64,000 nt of DNA, taken from contig CAMKRZ010000001.1 of NCBI GenBank assembly GCA_946415315.1, positions 227,207 through 291,206 on the forward strand. The letters are read 5' to 3'. The translations under genes were made by a program, and so were the position numbers. Shown in pieces: positions 1-7,527 of this stretch (position 1 is its first letter; each line of letters starts with the position of its first letter). The notes beneath the pieces were generated by a model. That model was not told where the DNA came from and did not search any database. It was given only the letters and a program-made list of their open reading frames with translations. Source of the DNA: an uncultured Lachnoclostridium sp. Its GTDB lineage: Bacteria > Bacillota > Clostridia > Lachnospirales > Lachnospiraceae.

Positions 1-891
1 TCGGGCACTCCTTCCACGCTCGGCGTCATCCGCTATCAGCGCGATGTGATCGAGAAAAATGAAGGCCACAAGCCGGACCTTGTCATCGTCGAGTTCGCAG
101 TCAACGACGCGGACGACCCGACCAACGGTCAGACGTACGAGGGCCTTGTGCGACACGTGTTGCAGGAGGAGAGCGAGCCGGCAGTCATTTTGCTGTTCAG
201 CGTGTTCAAGTCCAAATGGAACCTGCAGGATCGCCTGAAACCGATCGGGGATTACTATGATCTGCCCATGGTCAGCGTGAAGGACGCTGTCGTGCCGCGC
301 CTGGAGGACGGTTCCGTCACAAACTACAAGTATTTTTCGGACGAGTATCACCCGACTGATTACGGCCACAAGATCATGCGCGACTGCCTGATGAATCTGA
401 TCCGCACGATAGCGGAGCAGGAGAAGGAGGAGCCTGTCGCGATCCCGGAGAAAGCGCTGTTGAGCTCGGCGTTTGACAACGTTGTCATGGTCGGCGCGGA
501 CACGGAAGGCGTGACGGTGTCGGCAGGCGGTTTCAAGAGCAAGGACGCCAACGTGTTCTCCACCGCGTTTGAGAAGGATATCTGTTTCCCGGAGAACTGG
601 ATGCACGGCAAGGCTGACGGTGAGGAACCGTTCAAGGTGACGGCAACGTGCCGGTCCATTCTTCTTGCGTACAAGAAGACGACTGCGGATTCGTTCGGTA
701 CAGTTGAGATCCTCGTGGACGGAAAAGTCGTGAAGACTGTGAGCGGCAAGGAAGCAGGCGGTTGGAACAACCCGTATTCGCTTGTTCTTCTCAACGAGGC
801 CGAGGCGGCGGAGCACACGCTTGAAGTGCGTATGGCGGAGGGCAGCGAGAGTAAGGAATTCACTGTCCTGGCAGTCGGAATCGGAAGGTAG
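1..891 (+). CDS. SGNH/GDSL-type esterase, C-terminal part (cut by window edge)
   Basis: The open frame runs in from base 1, so the N-terminus, including the expected catalytic Ser block, lies outside the window; 296 residues are visible. The start GTPSTLGVIRYQRDV matches GTPSEFGLVRYERDV in the complete paralog at 5389-7092, and the two stay alignable throughout (IVEFAVNDADD versus FIEFSVNDAGD; DEYHPTDYGHK versus DCYHPTNDGHR). The D..H pair in DEYHPTDYGH is the expected rest of the SGNH catalytic set. A beta-rich C-terminal domain (about residues 160-296) follows. The family hydrolyses ester bonds, often acetyl groups on plant polysaccharides. No export signal is expected, judging from the paralog, so a cytoplasmic deacylase acting on imported oligosaccharides is likely. 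The substrate is not determinable. Confidence 0.85.
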   Translation, partial: SGTPSTLGVIRYQRDVIEKNEGHKPDLVIVEFAVNDADDPTNGQTYEGLVRHVLQEESEPAVILLFSVFKSKWNLQDRLKPIGDYYDLPMVSVKDAVVPRLEDGSVTNYKYFSDEYHPTDYGHKIMRDCLMNLIRTIAEQEKEEPVAIPEKALLSSAFDNVVMVGADTEGVTVSAGGFKSKDANVFSTAFEKDICFPENWMHGKADGEEPFKVTATCRSILLAYKKTTADSFGTVEILVDGKVVKTVSGKEAGGWNNPYSLVLLNEAEAAEHTLEVRMAEGSESKEFTVLAVGIGR

Positions 892-933
892 TGACTTCCC
901 GTTCGCGATCGCGAAAAAATCTGAAAATTCCTC

Positions 934-962
934 TTGATTTTTCGGAAAATCGGAGTTATACT
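934..962 (+). promoter_or_regulatory. Sigma-A-type promoter upstream of a structured RNA
   Basis: TTGATT at 934-939 and TATACT at 957-962 are separated by 17 bp. The next coding start is more than 300 bp downstream, and a large hairpin with a T-run (1044-1130) lies between them. Confidence 0.6.
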
Positions 963-1130
963 AGCGCCACGCTGTCCAGATCGTTGACTCGTTTTCATTG
1001 ATCCGATTTATCAAGGGAGACATAATGCGATAGAATAATCTCGAGGACCGTTGTAAGGATGAAGACCAGAAGACATGATGCCGAGAGGCATACTATGTCC
1101 TTTTGGATCATCCGGCCAACGGTCCTTTTT
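963..1130 (+). ncRNA. Candidate small RNA or attenuating leader ending in a long stacked hairpin
   Basis: From the promoter at 934-962 a transcript of about 160 nt would end in a nearly fully paired 83-nt structure followed by TTTTT. Its helices are 1044-1053 with 1117-1126 (10 bp, perfect), 1057-1062 with 1108-1113 (6 bp), about 1066-1076 with 1095-1106 (with a bulge), and 1078-1082 with 1087-1091 closed by a GAGA loop. It is too long and too layered for an ordinary terminator of the esterase gene, which ends 150 nt earlier. It could be a free-standing small RNA or an attenuator for the AAA+ gene at 1287. I do not recognise a known riboswitch. The rest of 892-1286 holds only a weak TTGACA at 1149 without a convincing -10. 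Confidence 0.4.
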
Positions 1131-1286
1131 GTTGTGCCGTAACGTACCTTGACAATTGAATCCGCCGATGTACGGACGTTTCAACGGGGAAGCCTGCGAC
1201 GAGATGAGCGGGCCAAGGAGAGACGCACCGGCAGACGGCGACATGCAGCTATTGTTTTTTCTTTTACAGAAAGAGAGGCGCAGCAC

Positions 1287-3365
1287 ATGGCAGATTATTG
1301 GAAGTACACCGCCGGAAATCTCACCAATGTTACCGCATTGACGCTTGAGAAGGGGGAGGATGACTACCCGCGCATGAAGACGCTTGAGCGCGTGGGTGAG
1401 CGGTTCCTTCACTCCGCGATCCTTCTTCCGGAGGGCGAGTTTCTCGGTATTCAGTTGTCGGTGACCGGAGGAACCGAAATGGAATGCACTGCATTTTCCG
1501 GACCCGGAACCCGCGTTTCCAAGGAGGACTTCAACTGGATCTTCCGGGAATTCGGCAAGGCGAAGGAGACCGCGCCTGCGGACATGCGGGAGTTGTTCGG
1601 GGAAGACCGTACGGTGTACCGCCTCACATCGGTGGTTGGCGGACCGAGGGATACCGACGCGATGGTCGGCAGAGACCGGTACGAGTACTATGAAGGAAAT
1701 GCGGAGGACGTGACCGCGTCGTGCTACTTCGGGGACATGTTCAACATGCTGAAAGCGGAGGACGCTGTGGTGCAGATCACCGCAGGCAGTGTTCCGGCCG
1801 GGAAGGCGCAGCACGGCATGATCCTGATCAGCTTTCCGAACAGGATCTCGCTCCGGATGCGGACACTCATCTCACTTGCGTTTCCGCATTTTGCGGTTGA
1901 GGAGATCGGATCGCCGCAGGATTGCGGGGATGACCTCGAATTCCTGTCGGACAGCCGGCTGCTGGACGGAATGACGCGGTTCCTCGGCACACTGGTTTCG
2001 CAGGGGGTGAAGAAGTCCGGGAAGAAAAAAACGGACAGTCAGTACGATGACTGCTTCGATGACGACTTCCTCGAGGTAGGTAACGACGACCTCACTCTGT
2101 GCGAAGATGACGACGATGCAGGCAGCGGAGGAAACCCGAAGGGCAGCGCGGACGGAAGCGACGCGGACGGAAAGAATCCGAAGAGCGGATCAGGCGGAAG
2201 TGTTGCGGACGGAAAGAACCCGAAAGACGGAGGCAACACCGAAGGTAACAAACCGGATGGAGGAGCGAACGCTACGGCCTCCGGAGGAGACACCGGAAAA
2301 CCCACGTCGCTTCGAGCGTTGAATCTGACAATACGCTCCCTGAGTGCTCTTCGACGCGAGGGGATCAACTCGGTTGAGAAGCTCGAGGCGATAAGCGACG
2401 AGGAATTGCGGAGAGCGCGGAGCATCAGCACTGCCTGCGTGGAGGAGATCCGCGAGAAACTGGCAAAGTATCGGGGAAAGGAAAAGCCGGCCCCTTTGCC
2501 GAAAACCTGCTCGGAGCAGCTCGGGGAACTGATCGGACTCGCGGAGGTGAAGAAGCAGGTCGAGCGGATCGCCGCGTTCGCCAGAATGAAGAAGGCGATG
2601 GAGCAGGAAGGGAAACGCGGACTGTCCGTGGCATTGAACATGGAGTTCGTCGGAAATCCCGGAACCGCGAAAACGACGGTCGCCCGGCTCGTCGCGGGAA
2701 TATTTTACGAGAACGGACTTCTGGCAAGCCGGGAAATGATCGAGGTCGGAAGGCCGGACCTCGTCGCGCGCTACACCGGGCAGACGGCGGATCAGGTGAA
2801 GAAGGTGTTCCGGCAAGCCAAAGGAAAGCTTTTGTTCATCGACGAAGCATACTCGCTGGTTGATGTGTGGGAGAATTCCTACGGTGACGAGGCGATCAAC
2901 ACGATCGTTCAGGAGATGGAGAACAACCGGGAGAACACGATCGTGATCTTTGCCGGGTATCCGGACAAGATGGACGAGTTCTTCAACCGCAACCACGGTC
3001 TTCGGTCGAGGGTTCCGTTCCGGGTTACTTTCCCGGATTACTCGGCGGAGGAGATGGTCCGGATCGCGGAAAATGAGGTCGTGAAGCGAGGGTTTTCCGT
3101 CACGGCGCCCGCGAGGGAGAGAGTGCTTGAGCTTTGCAGGGCGGAGAAGGGAAAACCGGACAGCGGAAACGGCAGGTTCTGCAGAAATCTCGTGGAAAAT
3201 GCGATCCTCGAGTACGCAGCACGCGTGTTCGCTCCCGGCATGGAAGAACCGAACCCGGATTACATCCTTCGCAAGGAGGATTTTCCGGAACTGCAGAAAC
3301 AGAAGCCGGAGGAAAAACCGGAGAAAGCAGAGGAGAAGAGAAGGATCATCGGGTTTGTGGCATGA
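1287..3365 (+). CDS. CbbX/SpoVK-type AAA+ ATPase with an RNA polymerase alpha-CTD-like domain
   Basis: The start at 1287 is chosen because AGAGAGG lies just upstream; an in-frame start 138 bp earlier has no ribosome site and encodes an Arg-rich unlikely N-terminus. The 692-residue product has four parts. Residues 1-230 are an unrecognised alpha/beta domain. Residues about 250-338 are a very acidic, then Gly/Lys/Asp-rich disordered linker. Residues about 338-396 closely resemble the C-terminal domain of RNA polymerase alpha (ALNLTIRSLSALRREGINS, then EKL and a helix-hairpin-helix). Residues about 410-640 are an AAA+ module with Walker A GNPGTAKTT, Walker B LLFIDEAY and the NRENTIVIFAGY segment. 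CbbX and SpoVK relatives are hexameric remodelling ATPases. The Walker A has Ala where Gly is usual, but the Lys-Thr pair is intact. The fusion suggests action on transcription complexes or DNA, which is inference only. Confidence 0.85.
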   Translation: MADYWKYTAGNLTNVTALTLEKGEDDYPRMKTLERVGERFLHSAILLPEGEFLGIQLSVTGGTEMECTAFSGPGTRVSKEDFNWIFREFGKAKETAPADMRELFGEDRTVYRLTSVVGGPRDTDAMVGRDRYEYYEGNAEDVTASCYFGDMFNMLKAEDAVVQITAGSVPAGKAQHGMILISFPNRISLRMRTLISLAFPHFAVEEIGSPQDCGDDLEFLSDSRLLDGMTRFLGTLVSQGVKKSGKKKTDSQYDDCFDDDFLEVGNDDLTLCEDDDDAGSGGNPKGSADGSDADGKNPKSGSGGSVADGKNPKDGGNTEGNKPDGGANATASGGDTGKPTSLRALNLTIRSLSALRREGINSVEKLEAISDEELRRARSISTACVEEIREKLAKYRGKEKPAPLPKTCSEQLGELIGLAEVKKQVERIAAFARMKKAMEQEGKRGLSVALNMEFVGNPGTAKTTVARLVAGIFYENGLLASREMIEVGRPDLVARYTGQTADQVKKVFRQAKGKLLFIDEAYSLVDVWENSYGDEAINTIVQEMENNRENTIVIFAGYPDKMDEFFNRNHGLRSRVPFRVTFPDYSAEEMVRIAENEVVKRGFSVTAPARERVLELCRAEKGKPDSGNGRFCRNLVENAILEYAARVFAPGMEEPNPDYILRKEDFPELQKQKPEEKPEKAEEKRRIIGFVA

Positions 3366-3438
3366 ACCCGGATCAGGCAAGGCAGTGGCGCCGCAGCGCA
3401 GAGTCATGGTGCGGTGGGCGCCCACGGATCAGACAAAC

Positions 3439-3467
3439 AGAAGCCGCTGCGGTGTGCAGCGGCTTCT
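3439..3467. terminator. Bidirectional terminator between convergent genes
   Basis: Perfect 12-bp stem (3439-3450 with 3456-3467) with a 5-nt loop, between the AAA+ gene and the GH30 gene on the opposite strand. Confidence 0.8.
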
Positions 3468-3498
3468 TGCATTTTCAGTGGATTGGTCGTTAACCGGA

Positions 3499-5073
3499 TC
3501 ACGGGAGGGTCTCTTTCTTCGAGGAACCTTCCAGTACGATGGTCGTCACACTCTCACCGGGCAGTTCGACAATGCGGTTGGTATCCAGCGCGCCGAGATC
3601 GCGGTAGAGCATTTCTGCGGTGTAGCCCGCGGTGAAAACGGACTGGAAGCATTTGGAACCCGTAAGATCGTAGTTCTCGAGAGGAAGCTGAACCTTCGCG
3701 GAGTCCGCATTGTTGTTGAGCAGGACGATGACGACTTTCGAGCCGTCCTCACTGCGGTAGGCGCTCAGGCGAACGCCGCTTGCCGACGTGAGGCTTGCGT
3801 CAATGCGGATGTAACCGGGGCGGATAAATTCCGAATAGTGCCGCATGGCATAGTAGTCACCGGTCACCATGTAACCCTTCTCGGACGCGCCGTCCTTGAA
3901 ACGCGTGCCGCAGATGATCAGGTTGCCGCAGTCGATGCCGTCAACAGCGCTTCCGGTCCAGACGCCGCCCCAGAAAATGTAGGCGTTGACATTCTCGTGA
4001 ATCAGCGAATTGTTGATGACGTTGGCCGTCTCGAGTGCGGTACCGCGGTAGAACTCCGTCTGCCATTTGCGGGCGTTGTATTCCTTCGCGAGGGAGGCGA
4101 CACTGCGGAAGTTCATGAGGAACGAATCGTAGTTACAGGTGTTCGTGTCGTCCGAGGATTCGCCGCCGAGATAGAGGTGATGTCCGATGACAGCCACGCT
4201 GTCGGGCTCCTCCGCGATGATCGGACGAAGGTAGCCGCGAAGATCCGTGGGGGCCACGGTCATTGTCTCTGGCGCGACCATCAGCGGGGCGTCAGCGCCG
4301 TAGGAGTCGCGGAAGAGGCGGTAGGTTGCAAGGAACGCCGATGCATAAGATGCGAGTGTATCAGATTCTTCCTTGCCGAACTCACAGCCGTCGTAGCTGG
4401 CCTGGTAATCACACTCGTTCTGAATGCTCACGTAATCCACGGGGATGCCGTATTTTTGATAAGCATCCACGGATTCCTTCCACCAAGCGGCGAAATCGTC
4501 GTAGACATAGTTTCCGTTCTCATCGCGCTTCAGAGTACCGAACCCGTAGATCGTACCGTTGCTCTTGAGAGATGCGGCAGGGGACCAGCTGGAGTAGAGC
4601 ACGGTGACATCCTCGCCGCGTTCCTCTGCCCGTTTCTTCGCAGCTTCGTAGTAGCGCTTGTTCGTGAGCACCGAGGCGTTGAAGGTGCTGTAACCGTACT
4701 CGTTCTTGAAGCGAAGGATGGTGAAACCCGCGTCCTTGAAGAGAAGATCGAAAACCTCCTCGTAGTGCTGCCGCTGGAAGATCATGTCGGCATACCAGGT
4801 GAATCCGGCGCCGAAACCATCGATCGTCTGATGCGTTCCCGCAAGGTCAAGCGTCAGCTGGCGCGCGTCGGGATCGATCTCCGGACCCGCCGGCGTGGGC
4901 GTGAGCGTAGCGGTGGGCGTCGACGTCGGCTCCGGTGTGGGTTCTTCCTTCGGAGTGGTGTTGTTGCCGTTGTCGCAGGCGGTAAGCGCGACGCAGATCA
5001 TCATTGCAAGAAGGAAAATGATACATTTTCCGCCGAATCGGCGAAGAAAAGTTGTGTTCGTTGTACTGTTCAT
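3499..5073 (-). CDS. Secreted GH30-type glycoside hydrolase lipoprotein
   Basis: The start is placed at 5073, where AGAAAGGA precedes ATG; upstream codons lack a ribosome site. The 524-residue product begins with a lipoprotein signal (hydrophobic run ending ICVALTAC, Cys lipidated), then a short Thr/Pro/Glu linker (residues about 40-60), then a TIM-barrel with FGAGFTWY early on. The likely acid/base Glu is in VSIQNECDY (about residue 218) and the likely nucleophile Glu in WQTEFYRG (about 339). A beta-sandwich C-terminus (VVIVLLNNNADSA) is typical of GH30. The family includes glucuronoxylanases, beta-glucosidases and endo-beta-1,6-glucanases. An exposed enzyme attacking plant or fungal polysaccharide is likely. 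Subfamily and substrate are not resolved. It stands alone, divergent from the esterase gene at 5389. Confidence 0.85.
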   Translation of the reverse strand: MNSTTNTTFLRRFGGKCIIFLLAMMICVALTACDNGNNTTPKEEPTPEPTSTPTATLTPTPAGPEIDPDARQLTLDLAGTHQTIDGFGAGFTWYADMIFQRQHYEEVFDLLFKDAGFTILRFKNEYGYSTFNASVLTNKRYYEAAKKRAEERGEDVTVLYSSWSPAASLKSNGTIYGFGTLKRDENGNYVYDDFAAWWKESVDAYQKYGIPVDYVSIQNECDYQASYDGCEFGKEESDTLASYASAFLATYRLFRDSYGADAPLMVAPETMTVAPTDLRGYLRPIIAEEPDSVAVIGHHLYLGGESSDDTNTCNYDSFLMNFRSVASLAKEYNARKWQTEFYRGTALETANVINNSLIHENVNAYIFWGGVWTGSAVDGIDCGNLIICGTRFKDGASEKGYMVTGDYYAMRHYSEFIRPGYIRIDASLTSASGVRLSAYRSEDGSKVVIVLLNNNADSAKVQLPLENYDLTGSKCFQSVFTAGYTAEMLYRDLGALDTNRIVELPGESVTTIVLEGSSKKETLP

Positions 5074-5107
5074 GGGAAAATCCTTTCTGTTCTTTCCGTT
5101 CCCATGA

Positions 5108-5136
5108 AGTATAGCAAAAACTGCGGGATTCGGCAA
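5108..5136 (-). promoter_or_regulatory. Promoter for the GH30 gene
   Basis: On the minus strand, TTGCCG (5136-5131) and TATACT (5113-5108) have a 17-bp spacer. They sit about 35 bp upstream of the start codon. Confidence 0.6.
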
Positions 5137-5191
5137 GGTGAAAACACAAGGCGGCCGGGAAACGCCGAAAACCTTTGAAAACCGGGCCGAA

Positions 5192-5236
5192 AAGTGGAAA
5201 GAACCACTTACATTCCATGTGCAGGTATGGTATAAT
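5192..5236 (+). promoter_or_regulatory. Promoter with overlapping operator-like inverted repeat
   Basis: TTACAT (5208-5213), a 17-bp spacer and TATAAT (5231-5236) drive the SGNH gene. AAGTGG at 5192-5197 and CCACTT at 5204-5209 form an inverted repeat overlapping the -35, a position suited to repression. Confidence 0.55.
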
Positions 5237-5388
5237 AGCCGAGATAGTGGAAAAATGTGCCCATTGTCCGGAATGTGTTGATCAACAGGATCGTTTTATG
5301 CCGCCGACGATGGGGAACATGGCATCGAAACTATGCGGATCGATTCGGATCTGCATTGCGATAAGAGAAAAAGGAGACTGACAGACGC

Positions 5389-7092
5389 ATGAGAGGACCG
5401 GTTGCGCCCAAAGACCCGACCCGACAACGGGCGAAGATTTATTTTATGCTGGAGGATCTGCTGTACGCTTCCCACAAGGAGCCGGAAGGCGAGCGGTACG
5501 CGGAGATGATCTTTCTGGAGAACCGCGTGGCACAGAATCTGCAGCTGATCTGCCCGGATCTGCCGGAGGAGCTGGGAGCAAGATTACAGACAAGCGCGGG
5601 CTTCCGTGAGATCGTGCACAGCATCGGGATCATCGCCGAGTGTGTGGACGACGAGGATCGCGAGCAGGAGATCACCTGTGAGCTGCATCACTACGCGACG
5701 ACGGACCGCTACAAGGACGGTACGCACATGGTCATGGAGACCTGCTGCGACGGCGCGGAGAGAGTGTTTGAGCTTTCGGAGTTTGCATTCCGCGAGCATG
5801 ATGATATTCTGGGAACATTTTTCCTGTTCTCGAAGAAACAGGATCTTCGGGTGAAAATGACCGTGATCTTCTATCTGCAGGACGGCTACGAAGTGCCGGA
5901 GCCGCAGCTGGATGATCCGATCGATTTCGAGTCCGAGGCGTACCGCGAGATGATCAGCCATTCGCTTGTGTCGATGGGCAACACGCATCGTCTGCGTGCG
6001 GCGATGGAGAAGGCGGAGCGCGGTGAGGATGTGACGCTCGCATTTATCGGCGGCTCGATCACGCAGGGCGCGGGAGCAAAGCCGATTGAGACGGAGAGTT
6101 ATGCCTACCGTGTGTTCGATCATTTCCGGAACACGTATGCGACGGAGCCGGAGAAGGTGCATCTGGTCAAGGCGGGCGTCGGCGGAACGCCGTCCGAGTT
6201 CGGACTTGTGCGCTATGAGCGCGATGTGCTGAAGAACGGGACCGTTCAGCCCGACATTGTATTTATTGAATTTTCGGTAAATGACGCGGGCGATGAGACC
6301 GAGGGAGTTTGCTTCGAGAGTCTTGTTGCCAAGGCATATAATCAGCCTGCGATGCCGGCGGTACTGCTGGTGTTCGCGGTGTTCATGAACGACTGGAATC
6401 TGCAGGATCGCCTCGCGCCGATCGGTCTGCACTACGCGATCCCGATGGTGAGCGTGAAGGACGCGGTTTCGCCGCAGTGGCCGAAGGGCGAGGGTCATGT
6501 GATCTCCAAGAGACAGTACTTCTACGACTGCTATCATCCGACCAACGACGGTCACCGCGTGATGGCGGACTGTATCAACCACCTGCTCGAGCAGTCGCTT
6601 GCGCATGTTGAAGTGGAGCCCAAATGGCCGAAGGACAGCTACCTCGGACGCCCGTATGAGCATTGCTTTACGGTCACGCGCGACACGGTTGATGATTTTG
6701 CGGACTGCATCACGGTGGATGCGGGATCTTTCACGGAGAACGATCCGTCAACACAGTATGCGGAGATGGACTACGATGCGTTCGGCACACCGCAGTTCCC
6801 GATCAACTGGATGCATGTGGACGGCGACGAGCCGTTTGTCATTCGGACGACATGCCGCAATTTCTTCCTCACCTACAAGGATACCGGCGAAGCGGATTTC
6901 GGAACGGCTGTCGTTGAGGTGGACGGCAAACCGTATAAGGAGATCGATCCGAGAGCGATCGGGTGGACCCACTGCAACACGTATCTTCTTGTCGATCAGG
7001 AGGAGAGCGGGGAGCATATCATTAAAATTTCGCTGAAAGGCGGGGAAAATGCAAGAAAATTTACCATTTTAGCCTTAACCCTGACAAAGTGA
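5389..7092 (+). CDS. SGNH/GDSL-type carbohydrate esterase, full length
   Basis: AAGGAGA precedes the ATG at 5389. The 567-residue protein has no signal peptide, so it is likely cytoplasmic. Residues 1-190 form a beta-rich N-terminal domain. Residues about 205-415 form the SGNH fold: block I GGSITQGAGA (nucleophile Ser about 222), block II AGVGGTPSEFG, block III SVNDAGD (Asn oxyanion contact), and block V DCYHPTNDGH (catalytic Asp about 381 and His about 384). A beta-sandwich C-terminal domain follows (about 430-567). The family deacylates sugars; acetyl-xylan or acetyl-mannan oligosaccharides are plausible substrates given the GH130, GH94 and GH30 genes nearby. The gene is a paralog of the truncated copy at 1-891. 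Confidence 0.88.
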   Translation: MRGPVAPKDPTRQRAKIYFMLEDLLYASHKEPEGERYAEMIFLENRVAQNLQLICPDLPEELGARLQTSAGFREIVHSIGIIAECVDDEDREQEITCELHHYATTDRYKDGTHMVMETCCDGAERVFELSEFAFREHDDILGTFFLFSKKQDLRVKMTVIFYLQDGYEVPEPQLDDPIDFESEAYREMISHSLVSMGNTHRLRAAMEKAERGEDVTLAFIGGSITQGAGAKPIETESYAYRVFDHFRNTYATEPEKVHLVKAGVGGTPSEFGLVRYERDVLKNGTVQPDIVFIEFSVNDAGDETEGVCFESLVAKAYNQPAMPAVLLVFAVFMNDWNLQDRLAPIGLHYAIPMVSVKDAVSPQWPKGEGHVISKRQYFYDCYHPTNDGHRVMADCINHLLEQSLAHVEVEPKWPKDSYLGRPYEHCFTVTRDTVDDFADCITVDAGSFTENDPSTQYAEMDYDAFGTPQFPINWMHVDGDEPFVIRTTCRNFFLTYKDTGEADFGTAVVEVDGKPYKEIDPRAIGWTHCNTYLLVDQEESGEHIIKISLKGGENARKFTILALTLTK

Positions 7093-7527
7093 TAAAATTT
7101 TCTAAAAACTTTGGTTACCTTGGCCGCAGCATATACTTTTCTATGTGGCGGTGATATAATATTACTATGGTAACGTAGTAAAGTGCAGTAATCTGCAGGA
7201 TTTTCGAAAAAAAGGAGGTTTATTGTGGACGGTGACAGTGGAAGTAGCACGAGCCCAGGTGGGTATCACTCGTGCCGCTTGACGAAGACAGCACACGGTT
7301 CGCAATAACCGGGGAGACCGCCTGATCAAGTAGGGCGGCTCGCGCGAAGGACGGACATTTTCCGAAGAACGGTGGTTGTAACGGCCGTTTGCGGATTACG
7401 GTTTTACCAAGCATACTACTTCGTTTCCCCGGTTTCGAACGACAGTGAGATACCCTGATCGGCTCCGTGTTCATCACGACGGCACTCCCCGGAGTGCTTA
7501 CAAAAAAGTGTGAAACGGAGGGTTTCG
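7093..7527 (+). promoter_or_regulatory. Long structured leader of mgtE, possible metal-responsive RNA
   Basis: A TATAAT box at 7155-7160 (poor -35) begins a leader of about 360 nt. Pairings visible by eye include a 9-bp long-range helix AACCGGGGA (7307-7315) with TCCCCGGTT (7426-7434) that encloses smaller hairpins such as 7318-7322 with 7334-7338, an earlier hairpin GCACGAG/CTCGTGC, and a GC-rich hairpin near 7482-7497 just before the ribosome site of mgtE. A Mg2+-sensing leader is expected for mgtE. However, the conserved M-box (ykoK) segments were not found, so this is either a divergent element or something different. Confidence 0.4.
7225..7308 (+). CDS. Candidate 27-residue leader peptide upstream of mgtE
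   Basis: A very strong AAAGGAGG site (7211-7218) lies 6 nt before a GTG that opens a 27-codon frame ending TAA at 7308. The peptide is rich in Ser, Gly and Thr and has no recognisable family. Its stop codon overlaps the left strand of the long-range helix at 7307-7315, so translation could compete with folding. It may be a translated regulatory uORF, or the ribosome site may be fortuitous. Confidence 0.3.
   Translation: MDGDSGSSTSPGGYHSCRLTKTAHGSQ

Larger units (their letters stand above)
5074..5388. other. Divergent intergenic region between GH30 and SGNH esterase genes
   Basis: It carries opposed promoters (5108-5136 minus, 5208-5236 plus) and an inverted repeat AAGTGG/CCACTT at 5192-5197/5204-5209 touching the plus-strand -35. 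The plus transcript would have a leader of about 145 nt. No coding sequence is apparent. Confidence 0.5.

Noticed and set aside
1..45. Pseudogene interpretation of the first esterase
   Set aside because: The frame is open to base 1 and aligns without gaps to the paralog; the truncation is only the window edge.
7093..7527. M-box (ykoK) magnesium riboswitch
   Set aside because: Expected for mgtE, but the conserved M-box segments are not present by eye; kept only as an unnamed structured leader.
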